Source: an uncultured Candidatus Melainabacteria bacterium (GTDB taxonomy: Bacteria; Cyanobacteriota; Vampirovibrionia; Gastranaerophilales; Gastranaerophilaceae). Taken from it: a DNA stretch of 25,751 bases. The DNA is taken from NCBI GenBank assembly GCA_937898445.1, contig CALEJY010000329.1:1-25751 (forward strand), written 5' to 3'. Position numbers and translations under genes: made by a program. Below are positions 20,278-25,540 of this stretch, in pieces. Below the pieces are notes generated by a model, which saw nothing but the letters and a program-made list of their open reading frames with translations, was not told the origin of the DNA and made no database searches. How positions within the stretch are numbered: position 1 is the stretch's first letter; every line of letters begins with the position of its first letter.

Positions 20278-20306
20278 ATTATATCACTTTTTAGTAGTGT
20301 TGTCAA
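20278..20306 (-). promoter_or_regulatory. Dispersed-family promoter
   Basis: The -35 TTGACA is at 20301-20306, the -10 TATAAT at 20278-20283 and the spacer is 17 bp with core CACTACTAAAAAGTG, whose arms CACT/AGTG are exact complements. Confidence 0.85.
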
Positions 20307-20323
20307 GTGATATTTTAAAGTTT

Positions 20324-20656
20324 TTAAAAAAATACTTCACCTTTATATAATTCATAATAAGGTGTTTCTTGAGTAAATTTTTCAAGTATATGATATTCCC
20401 ACCAGTATTTATAGTCTTTCCCTTTAACACTATCTTCTGTAAGAACCATTAATCTTTCTTCTTTATCTGAAAGAGTTACCCCTACAACTTCTATAGCTTC
20501 ACTATAACCTTTCCAAGAAGTGTTATCTTTTATTCTTATTAGGTTTATCTTAGTAACCTTACCACATAAGCAGCCGTATTCGAACCCTAATGGTTTGCTT
20601 TTATATCTTGTTAACCTCTTATTTAAAGCCTCATATTCTTTTCTTATATCCAACAT
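20324..20656 (-). CDS. 110-aa hypothetical protein
   Basis: This is a small mixed protein: a basic N-terminal helix (EYEALNKRLTRYKSKPLG), one CLC pair (YGCLCGKVTKINLIRIKD) and a C-terminal aromatic segment (YKYWWEYHILEKF). I recognise no domain. It is the second gene from the promoter at 21043, 13 bases after the 102-aa gene, with AAGGAGGTTGGTAAT as ribosome binding site. Confidence 0.55.
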   Translation of the reverse strand: MLDIRKEYEALNKRLTRYKSKPLGFEYGCLCGKVTKINLIRIKDNTSWKGYSEAIEVVGVTLSDKEERLMVLTEDSVKGKDYKYWWEYHILEKFTQETPYYELYKGEVFF

Positions 20657-20669
20657 ATTACCAACCTCC

Positions 20670-20978
20670 TTATAAACTTATACCATAGTGTCTATTCTTG
20701 TGTGACATAGAATAAACATTATAACAATTTTTTTGAGCAGTACCAGATCCATTATATTTGAAAAACTTATTAGGTACTATTTGTCTTACTATACTAAACA
20801 ATGCCTTGTATTTGTTAAAAAGAAATATAACCCTTCTTCCAGTAGTATCTATTGTAGCTAAAATCACAACATCAGATATTATACTATCTCTTATTTCTTT
20901 TATCTCTATTTCCCTATAGTTACCTTCTATTGAAGCAACTATATTATTTAATTGCTTTAATATTTTTTCATTTTTCAT
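20670..20978 (-). CDS. 102-aa hypothetical protein
   Basis: A helical N-terminus (NEKILKQLNNIVASIEGN), a beta segment (SDVVILATIDTTGRRVIFLF) and a basic C-terminus (SMSHKNRHYGISL). No family recognised. It heads the operon from the promoter at 21043. Its leader contains a GNRA-capped hairpin (21005-21024). The ribosome binding site is AAGGAGTTGATAGT. Confidence 0.55.
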   Translation of the reverse strand: MKNEKILKQLNNIVASIEGNYREIEIKEIRDSIISDVVILATIDTTGRRVIFLFNKYKALFSIVRQIVPNKFFKYNGSGTAQKNCYNVYSMSHKNRHYGISL

Positions 20979-21004
20979 ACTATCAACTCCTTCATTTATT
21001 TACT

Positions 21005-21024
21005 AAGGGAAGTTGCCTTCCCTT
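21005..21024 (-). promoter_or_regulatory. Leader hairpin with a GCAA tetraloop
   Basis: AAGGGAAG/CTTCCCTT pair perfectly over 8 bp around GCAA, a GNRA tetraloop. It lies between the promoter and the ribosome binding site of the 102-aa gene and is not followed by T residues, so an mRNA-stability or regulatory role fits better than termination. Confidence 0.5.
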
Positions 21025-21042
21025 ATTTCTTATTATACTTAT

Positions 21043-21071
21043 ATTGTATCACATTATACTATTGTTGTCAA
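21043..21071 (-). promoter_or_regulatory. Dispersed-family promoter embedded in the ArdC gene end
   Basis: The -35 TTGACA is at 21066-21071, the -10 TACAAT at 21043-21048 and the spacer is 17 bp (ACAATAGTATAATGTGA). The spacer and -35 encode the last residues (VDNNSIM) of the upstream gene. Confidence 0.82.
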
Positions 21072-21891
21072 CTGTTTTTTGAAAGAAATCCAAAATCTTT
21101 TTTGAAGTCTTACATATGATATCTAAAGAGTCTTTTAATTCTTTTAATTCTTTCCCTTTACTCCAACCTGCAACATACCCAAAAGAATAATCCTCTGTAT
21201 TAAGTCCTAAGCCCCTGCAAACTATATATGCTATACTTTCTGCTTGAACTTCTTTAGTAGCCCTGCTAAGTTCATTATCAAGACTACAATGCAATATACT
21301 ATGTGCCAATTCATGTATTATAGTTTTAAGCTTATGTAAATCATCTAATGAAGCTTTTACATGAATATCTCTTGATAACAAGTCATAATACCCATTAGCA
21401 GTATCATTATTTAAACTTTCATCCATTGTTATTGCTACTTCTGAATTATTTATAGCATAGCGGATCAGTTCTTTTATTTCTTTATCACTACCTTTTAATT
21501 CTGATACTAAAGATGGTTTGTTTCCTTCAACTTGAGAAATATCAAATACATTCCCTAATTTAAAATATAAATGACTTTTAACTACTTCTTCTCCATCTTC
21601 TTCTACTATCGTATTATATTTTACTGGACAAAGTATTTTTAAAGCTTTAGAACCTTTTTTAATTTTAAATCCTAATTTATTCCAAGTTGTAAAACTTGCA
21701 ACTTGACTAGCATAAGGATTTTGTAGCATGATTAAAACTATATTACCATAACTATAGTTATGGAATCTACTACAGAAGTTTAAGTATTCTTGATATTTGC
21801 CACTTTCAAATACCCCTTTAACTCCGTTTTCCAAGTCCTGCATGAACTTATTAACCTCTTGTTTCTTTTGCCCTGTTTTCTTATATCCCAT
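21049..21891 (-). CDS. ArdC-like antirestriction protein (ssDNA-binding domain plus metalloprotease-like domain)
   Basis: ArdC proteins bind single-stranded DNA and help incoming plasmids or phages evade restriction. Residues 10-115 form the ArdC N-terminal domain: FCSRFHNYSYGNIVLIMLQN, then VASFTTWNKLGFKIKKGSKA and LKILCPV. Residues 140-240 form a zinc-protease-like domain with IIHELAHSILH (H193, E194, H197) and a third-ligand candidate E218 in VQAESIAYIVCRGLG. All metal ligands are present. The 280-aa length is near usual for the two-domain form. The last seven residues are written in the next promoter. It is a single-gene unit from the promoter at 21925 with ribosome binding site AAGGGAGTTGATAAT. 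Family assignment is strong; the restriction target is unknown. Confidence 0.85.
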   Translation of the reverse strand: MGYKKTGQKKQEVNKFMQDLENGVKGVFESGKYQEYLNFCSRFHNYSYGNIVLIMLQNPYASQVASFTTWNKLGFKIKKGSKALKILCPVKYNTIVEEDGEEVVKSHLYFKLGNVFDISQVEGNKPSLVSELKGSDKEIKELIRYAINNSEVAITMDESLNNDTANGYYDLLSRDIHVKASLDDLHKLKTIIHELAHSILHCSLDNELSRATKEVQAESIAYIVCRGLGLNTEDYSFGYVAGWSKGKELKELKDSLDIICKTSKKILDFFQKTVDNNSIM

Positions 21892-21924
21892 ATTATCAAC
21901 TCCCTTATTTCTTATTATACCTAT

Positions 21925-21953
21925 ATTATAGCATATTATTAAAGTGTTGTCAA
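21925..21953 (-). promoter_or_regulatory. Dispersed-family promoter for the ArdC-like gene
   Basis: The -35 TTGACA is at 21948-21953, the -10 TATAAT at 21925-21930 and the spacer is 17 bp (ACACTTTAATAATATGC). Confidence 0.85.
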
Positions 21954-21962
21954 CTATTATTT

Positions 21963-21990
21963 TAAAAAAAATAGAGGAAATTAATCCCCT
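21963..21990 (-). terminator. Rho-independent terminator after the 95-aa gene
   Basis: AATAGGGGA pairs with TCCTCTATT (one G-T pair), followed by eight T residues. It overlaps the stop region at 21981. Confidence 0.8.
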
Positions 21991-22268
21991 ATTCTGTTTA
22001 ATTCTTTTATTTTATTTTCTATTATTTCTTTTATATTAACATTATTATCTTTGCTTATAACAGTTAATATTATCCCCTGATCTATTTGTGGTTTTTCATT
22101 TATATAAGGAATAACATATACATTCCCTTCCCCTTCATTATCTTCTAAACATAGAGTATATTTCATGCCCTTAATCCCTAAATCTAAGCCTGTATAAAAC
22201 ATATTATACATAGCTATAATCTCTTCTTTTATTGCGCTATCTTTTAGTAACTTTACATAACTATTCAT
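21981..22268 (-). CDS. 95-aa hypothetical protein
   Basis: The fold looks alpha-beta: KEEIIAMYNMFYTGLDLGIK, a beta pair (KYTLCLEDNEGEGNVYVIPY) and a helical end (NIKEIIENKIKELNRIGD). No family recognised. It is third behind the promoter at 23010. Its start and ribosome binding site (AAAAGGAGGTAAATAAC) lie within the end of the 21-codon gene, so its translation is probably coupled to that peptide. Confidence 0.55.
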   Translation of the reverse strand: MNSYVKLLKDSAIKEEIIAMYNMFYTGLDLGIKGMKYTLCLEDNEGEGNVYVIPYINEKPQIDQGIILTVISKDNNVNIKEIIENKIKELNRIGD

Positions 22269-22269
22269 G

Positions 22270-22335
22270 TTATTTACCTCCTTTTACAAGGTTTATTTTC
22301 TTTCTTAAATTTATTTTCTTTCTTAAATTAATCAT
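22270..22335 (-). CDS. 21-aa basic repeat peptide (INLRKK repeats)
   Basis: ATG 22335 sits after a near-ideal AAGGAGGTATAAAA. The 21-codon frame encodes two and a half INLRKK units with 18-bp tandem repeats, then VKGGK. Its last codons (GGA GGT AAA TAA) are also the ribosome binding site of the next gene, whose ATG follows one base later. It could be a leader peptide controlling the 95-aa gene or a small nucleic-acid or membrane-binding peptide. Confidence 0.6.
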   Translation of the reverse strand: MINLRKKINLRKKINLVKGGK

Positions 22336-22365
22336 TTTTATACCTCCTTATAATTACAATATTAC

Positions 22366-22390
22366 ATTCTAGGACTGCTAATCCTAGAAT
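22366..22390 (-). other. Stem-loop at the SprT-like gene stop
   Basis: ATTCTAGGA/TCCTAGAAT pair over 9 bp with a 7-base loop, starting in the TAG stop codon. No T run follows, so it may be an mRNA processing or stability element between this gene and the 21-aa peptide. Confidence 0.5.
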
Positions 22391-22974
22391 GATATTATTT
22401 TACCTGTTGCTATTTCTTTAGCTACTAAAGAAGCTCCATGACAGTTTGAACGATATTTTACAAATATTCTTCTATCTAATCTGTTTCTTCTAGCGACTAT
22501 TTTGCCACACTCACTACAAATAATATGATATTTATAAGTTGTAGTAGCAGGTTTTTTAACTGTGTTTGCAGCAGTAGCAGTAGTGGTAGCAGGATTAGCT
22601 TCTCTATATTTCTTCATATACTCTGTATCTCTAGTTCTGCTATCTCTTACCCCATACATTCTACAAAATCTTTTCCAAGTATCATTGTGTCCTACAAGTC
22701 CACCACAATATACGTTTGCTAATACATGAATTACTTCATGGTGAATAGTATCTATAACATTATCTTTTTCACCGTATTCAATATATTTCTTATTGAATGT
22801 AAATTTAACAGGTTCGCCAGTACTTCTTAAAGAAGATACTTGTCCTAAAGTGCTAGTCATTCTATTAGAAATATTTATAGGAGTCTTTTCTATATAGTCT
22901 AATATTAGTAGTTTGTGTTCCTCGTCCATACCTTTCACAAAGTTTATCATTTCTTTTCTTATCATATTAATCAT
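22384..22974 (-). CDS. SprT-like zinc metalloprotease with C-terminal zinc ribbon
   Basis: SprT/Spartan-type proteases degrade DNA-crosslinked or DNA-associated proteins. The 196-aa protein has DTIHHEVIHVLA (H79, E80, H83) and GHNDTWKRFCRMYG with H96 as third ligand. A Thr/Ala-rich linker (PATTTATAANTVKKPATTT, about 128-146) follows, then a zinc ribbon (C153-x2-C156, C178) typical of SprT-like proteins. It starts at ATG 22974 after GGGGGG. The gene shares its operon with the 21-aa peptide and the 95-aa protein. In a mobile element it may remove proteins from entering or replicating DNA (inference). Confidence 0.83.
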   Translation of the reverse strand: MINMIRKEMINFVKGMDEEHKLLILDYIEKTPINISNRMTSTLGQVSSLRSTGEPVKFTFNKKYIEYGEKDNVIDTIHHEVIHVLANVYCGGLVGHNDTWKRFCRMYGVRDSRTRDTEYMKKYREANPATTTATAANTVKKPATTTYKYHIICSECGKIVARRNRLDRRIFVKYRSNCHGASLVAKEIATGKIISF

Positions 22975-23009
22975 ATTATCAATCCCCCCTCATTTCTTAT
23001 TATACTTAT

Positions 23010-23038
23010 ATTATATCACGCTTTAATAATGTTGTCAA
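23010..23038 (-). promoter_or_regulatory. Dispersed-family promoter for the SprT-like operon
   Basis: The -35 TTGACA is at 23033-23038, the -10 TATAAT at 23010-23015 and the spacer is 17 bp with core CATTATTAAAGCGTG, identical to the promoter at 24381. Confidence 0.85.
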
Positions 23039-23049
23039 GTATTATTTTA

Positions 23050-23240
23050 AAAATAACTATATTAAAAAGATTATCATTCCAACTATTTTTCAAAATAACT
23101 ATATTGGAAAGATTATCATCTTAACTATTTTTGCAAATTATCATCTAAAAAAAACTATATTAAAAAGATTATCATTCAGATAATTTTTTAAGTAGTCGTA
23201 ACCTCTTTAAGAAATAACTATATTGAAAAGATTATCTTCC
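23050..23240 (-). repeat. Four degenerate direct repeats (iteron-like) in a 360-base gene-less gap
   Basis: On the minus strand the unit reads roughly TGATAATCTTTTTAATATAG then TTATTT. Copies lie at about 23051-23079, 23092-23120, 23150-23177 and 23211-23240, with a half copy near 23131-23145. Spacing is uneven (41, about 57 and about 63 bp). No frame with a ribosome binding site exists here. It follows the amidotransferase gene and precedes the SprT-like operon promoter. Confidence 0.7.
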
Positions 23241-23260
23241 TGATCTTCTTCTTAATATTA

Positions 23261-23300
23261 TATAATAAGCTATGTATAATAATATACATAACCTATTATA
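23261..23300 (-). other. Long AT-rich hairpin downstream of the amidotransferase gene
   Basis: TATGTATA/TATACATA with a 4-base loop extends outward by about 7 more pairs (TATAATA/TATTATA) with small mismatches. It may end the amidotransferase mRNA, although no T run follows. Confidence 0.5.
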
Positions 23301-23336
23301 TTTACCGTAGCCTTACAAGTTTGAAAGTATTATTTA

Positions 23337-24344
23337 TTACCATACCCTCCACACTCTTTCACCAGTCATAGTTATTCTTTTTTCATCGTAATTTACTCTA
23401 TATAACCAGTCATTTTCATCTATTAGATATCTATCTTTTCTTGTATAAAGAGACATTCCGCTAATTAATTCTACAAATACGTCATTTAATGGATATTTGC
23501 CATCTAAGTTTTTAATAAAGTCTTCACTAGATAAAGATTTAGACTCTATAAAGAAAGCTTGAAAATAATCTTCGAAGTTATCAAAATATAAAGCAGGGTC
23601 TTCGATTATATTATCGTAAGAAGGCGCTACATCTTTAACTTTTTTTGCGTTTTTATATTCGAATTTAACATATTGTTTTTTGTTTTCATCCCAGTAGTAG
23701 CCGTAGTCGTCATCCCAGTCATAGTCATAGCTATAAGGGTTGCTAGAGTAAACACTTTTATAATATTTGTCGTAAGTTCTAGGCGCATAAGAGTCATTAG
23801 AGAATATCCAACCTTCTTCTTTTTCTATGAAGTCTCCATATAATTCTATATCTCCACTAGATTTAAGAATACAGAACTTACCATTACCTTTAAATTCTTT
23901 TGCTAAAGTATCTTTGTTATTAAGTCTCCATAAGCTAAAAACATCTTCTAATATAAATCTTTGAGTATCAGACATCTTTTCTTCAAAAGCATATTTACCT
24001 ATGATACCATTATGAACAATACCAGATCCACAATTAATTTCTGTTTTTCTTAGTTTTCTTAATTTGTTACTTATAGGGAATGGATGGCAAGTCTCTTTAC
24101 TTATTCCTCCACTTGTTGAAATTCTAAAATGCATTACTAAATTTTTTTCTTCAAGATGTTTACTATCCCAAAGTTCTTCTAGTCTTTCAATGTATTTATC
24201 TACATCAAAGAACCCTTTTTCTATATGGACTTTGTGATTATCTGCGAACATAAATCCTGCACCATCAGGATTATGCATGAAACAGTTTTCCACATACTCC
24301 TTATTTAATTTGTATCCTTTTTCTTTAATAGCAATTACACACAT
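23337..24344 (-). CDS. Class II glutamine amidotransferase-like protein (335 aa)
   Basis: Class II (Ntn) amidotransferases release ammonia from glutamine with an N-terminal cysteine. Here Met is followed by C2 (MCVIAIKEKG), then NPDGAGFMF (25-33), HFRISTSGG (72-80), CHPFP (86-90), VHNGIIG (110-116) and SDTQRF (125-130), matching the glutaminase domain. Beyond residue ~185 comes a Tyr/Asp-rich low-complexity stretch (SYDYDWDDDYGYYWDE) and a C-terminal ~100 residues with no synthase domain. It must therefore supply ammonia to a separate enzyme or act as a hydrolase or peptide-modifying enzyme. The amidoligase pair at 12929-15012 is the obvious candidate partner (inference). The ribosome binding site is AAAGGATG. 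Confidence 0.85.
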   Translation of the reverse strand: MCVIAIKEKGYKLNKEYVENCFMHNPDGAGFMFADNHKVHIEKGFFDVDKYIERLEELWDSKHLEEKNLVMHFRISTSGGISKETCHPFPISNKLRKLRKTEINCGSGIVHNGIIGKYAFEEKMSDTQRFILEDVFSLWRLNNKDTLAKEFKGNGKFCILKSSGDIELYGDFIEKEEGWIFSNDSYAPRTYDKYYKSVYSSNPYSYDYDWDDDYGYYWDENKKQYVKFEYKNAKKVKDVAPSYDNIIEDPALYFDNFEDYFQAFFIESKSLSSEDFIKNLDGKYPLNDVFVELISGMSLYTRKDRYLIDENDWLYRVNYDEKRITMTGERVWRVW

Positions 24345-24380
24345 TACACATCATCCTTTCTTATTTCTTATTATACTTAT

Positions 24381-24409
24381 ATTATATCACGCTTTAATAA
24401 TGTTGTCAA
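24381..24409 (-). promoter_or_regulatory. Dispersed-family promoter for the amidotransferase gene
   Basis: The -35 TTGACA is at 24404-24409, the -10 TATAAT at 24381-24386 and the spacer is 17 bp, the same as at 23010. ATAAGTATAATAA follows the -10. Confidence 0.85.
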
Positions 24410-24449
24410 CTGTTTTTTGAATTTTTTTTGAGAAATATTTATTTTTTTA

Positions 24450-24478
24450 TTCCAACTTTTATTTATATGTGATATAAT
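24450..24478 (+). promoter_or_regulatory. Plus-strand extended -10 promoter
   Basis: TGATATAAT at about 24470-24478 is a perfect extended -10 (TGnTATAAT), with a poor -35 (TTCCAA) 17 bp upstream. It points rightward into the region transcribed leftward from 24645, so overlapping antisense RNAs are predicted. Confidence 0.45.
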
Positions 24479-24485
24479 AAGAAGG

Positions 24486-24557
24486 AAATAGGTTAATAAT
24501 TTAAAAATATTTTTTTCCTTAGATTAAAATTGTTGTATCAGATTTATTAACCTATTT
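24486..24557 (-). ncRNA. Inverted repeat / candidate structured RNA (14-bp perfect arms)
   Basis: AAATAGGTTAATAA (24486-24499) and its exact complement (24544-24557) flank a 44-base loop. The leftward promoter at 24645 and the rightward promoter at 24450 both read through it. No ribosome binding site with a start codon is found, so a noncoding RNA or an antisense pair is more likely than a gene. Confidence 0.4.
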
Positions 24558-24601
24558 TGATTTTGTGATTTTGATGAAAAATTTTCTATCTTGTAGTAAC
24601 C

Positions 24602-24631
24602 AAGGTTGACAACCTTTTTGGGGTGTACCCC
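24602..24631 (-). promoter_or_regulatory. Two short palindromes at the 5' end of a leftward transcript
   Basis: AAGGTTGACAACCTT (24602-24616) is a perfect 15-bp palindrome containing the -35-like TTGACAAC. GGGGTGTACCCC (24620-24631) is a second inverted repeat. Both lie just after the predicted start of the transcript from 24645. Confidence 0.5.
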
Positions 24632-24644
24632 CCTATTACTAATT

Positions 24645-24673
24645 AGTATATCATTTTTTAAAAGTGTTGTCAA
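24645..24673 (-). promoter_or_regulatory. Dispersed-family promoter without an evident gene
   Basis: The -35 TTGACA is at 24668-24673, the -10 TATACT at 24645-24650 and the spacer is 17 bp with core CACTTTTAAAAAATG. Downstream are the palindromes and the inverted repeat but no credible coding region before the next promoter at 24409. Confidence 0.72.
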
Positions 24674-24729
24674 TGCTTTTTTCCAACTTTTTGAAAATTT
24701 TTTGTTAAGTCGCATTTTTTGAAAAGTAT

Positions 24730-24758
24730 TTGTATATGATTTTCTTATTCTCTATAAT
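24730..24758 (+). promoter_or_regulatory. Plus-strand sigma-A promoter
   Basis: The -35 TTGTAT is at 24730-24735, the -10 TATAAT at 24753-24758 and the spacer is 17 bp. It reads across the two 20-bp palindromes to a weak terminator hairpin (AATAAAGT/ACTTTATT, 24860-24888). A short noncoding RNA of about 130 bases is possible. Confidence 0.45.
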
Positions 24759-24790
24759 AGTACATATTAATATATATACTATATTTGAAT

Positions 24791-24843
24791 ATATGAATAA
24801 CTATTCATATATTATATTTATTCATATGAACAACTATTCATAT
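24791..24843. repeat. Two 20-bp palindromes, 33 bp apart
   Basis: ATATGAATAACTATTCATAT (24791-24810) is palindromic except at its two central bases; a second copy with one change lies at 24824-24843. The spacing is close to three helical turns. This looks like a pair of operator or initiator-protein sites. Confidence 0.6.
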
Positions 24844-25007
24844 ATATCCAACTTTAATAAATAAAGTGATTTTAGAAAAAACTTTATTATTTTAACCTTT
24901 TAAATTCGATTTTAAGGCGCTTTAAATTATGTTTAATACTAATATATCATTATATATTATAACCTCTTAAATTGGCACTTATTAGGTATTTTAGGTATAC
25001 TAGATAT

Positions 25008-25042
25008 AAATAAAGTAAAACTATAAATTGACTTTATTTTTT
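25008..25042 (+). terminator. Plus-strand terminator hairpin
   Basis: AAATAAAGT/ACTTTATTT pair over 9 bp with a 14-base loop and a T run on the plus strand. No plus-strand gene precedes it; on the minus strand it would also end the RNA from the promoter at 25124. Confidence 0.5.
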
Positions 25043-25123
25043 AAATTGAACGGAATTGTTAGAATTGTTTATACATCTTTGAATTTTCTGACAATTCAAA
25101 ATACTCTTACTTTTCTTATATTA

Positions 25124-25152
25124 ATTATATCATATTTTCAGGAAAAAGTCAA
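25124..25152 (-). promoter_or_regulatory. Sigma-A promoter downstream of a tandem Spo0A box
   Basis: The -35 TTGACT is at 25147-25152, the -10 TATAAT at 25124-25129 and the spacer is 17 bp. The spacer does not follow the dispersed family except for its ATATGA end. The predicted start is near 25117. No gene with a ribosome binding site follows within 400 bases. Confidence 0.65.
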
Positions 25153-25161
25153 CAAAAAGTT

Positions 25162-25178
25162 TTTGACAGGATTCGACA
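25162..25178 (-). promoter_or_regulatory. Tandem Spo0A (0A) boxes
   Basis: On the minus strand TGTCGAA (25172-25178) is a perfect 0A box. After three bases, TGTCAAA (25162-25168) is a one-mismatch second box. This head-to-tail 7-3-7 spacing is the arrangement bound by a Spo0A dimer at abrB. The pair is centred about 53 bases upstream of the predicted start, an activator-like position. Confidence 0.6.
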
Positions 25179-25185
25179 AAAAAAC

Positions 25186-25220
25186 AACCTCGTATTTTCC
25201 ATTGTAAGAGGTTTTATTTT
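25186..25220. terminator. Bidirectional terminator hairpin
   Basis: AACCTC/GAGGTT form a 6-bp stem with a 16-base loop. T runs follow on both strands (TTTTATTTT rightward, GTTTTTTTG leftward). Leftward it would end RNA from the Fur-box promoter at 25541. Confidence 0.55.
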
Positions 25221-25540
25221 AATCTTAATATAAATATATGATTAAAGGGCGTAACCTCTTAAATTGGCGCTTATTAGGTATTTTAGCGTATTCTGATTTT
25301 TAAAATCTATTGTTAATTATTATGTTTTAAAATGATTATTGTATACAATTTTTATATATGCTTAAAATATCCATTTAAAGGACTTTTAAAAGGTATGGAT
25401 ATATTTATCATATTTTAATATTAATTAATAATTTGAGGCGCTTTAAAATTGAATTGAGAAGGTATTTTATATTGGATTATTAAAAAAATATATATAATTT
25501 TTATATACAGTAACAAAAAATATATATAAATACCGAGTAG

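Noticed and set aside
22525..23124. Plus-strand frames near the SprT-like gene
   Set aside because: Antisense Ser/Cys-rich translation, or frames running over the promoter and repeat cluster.
23050..23240. CRISPR array or type III antitoxin repeat array
   Set aside because: Four degenerate units with uneven spacing, no cas gene and no ToxN-like gene beside it.
24601..24631. Plus-strand promoter at TTGACA 24606
   Set aside because: A TTGACA is present, but no -10-like hexamer occurs 16-18 bp downstream (C-rich).
24524..24715. 63-codon minus-strand open frame
   Set aside because: It runs through a complete family promoter (24645-24673), has no ribosome binding site before its ATG and crosses palindromes and an inverted repeat.
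25186..25534. Small coding gene behind the Fur-box promoter
   Set aside because: The ATG frames found are 12-19 codons long and lack ribosome binding sites.
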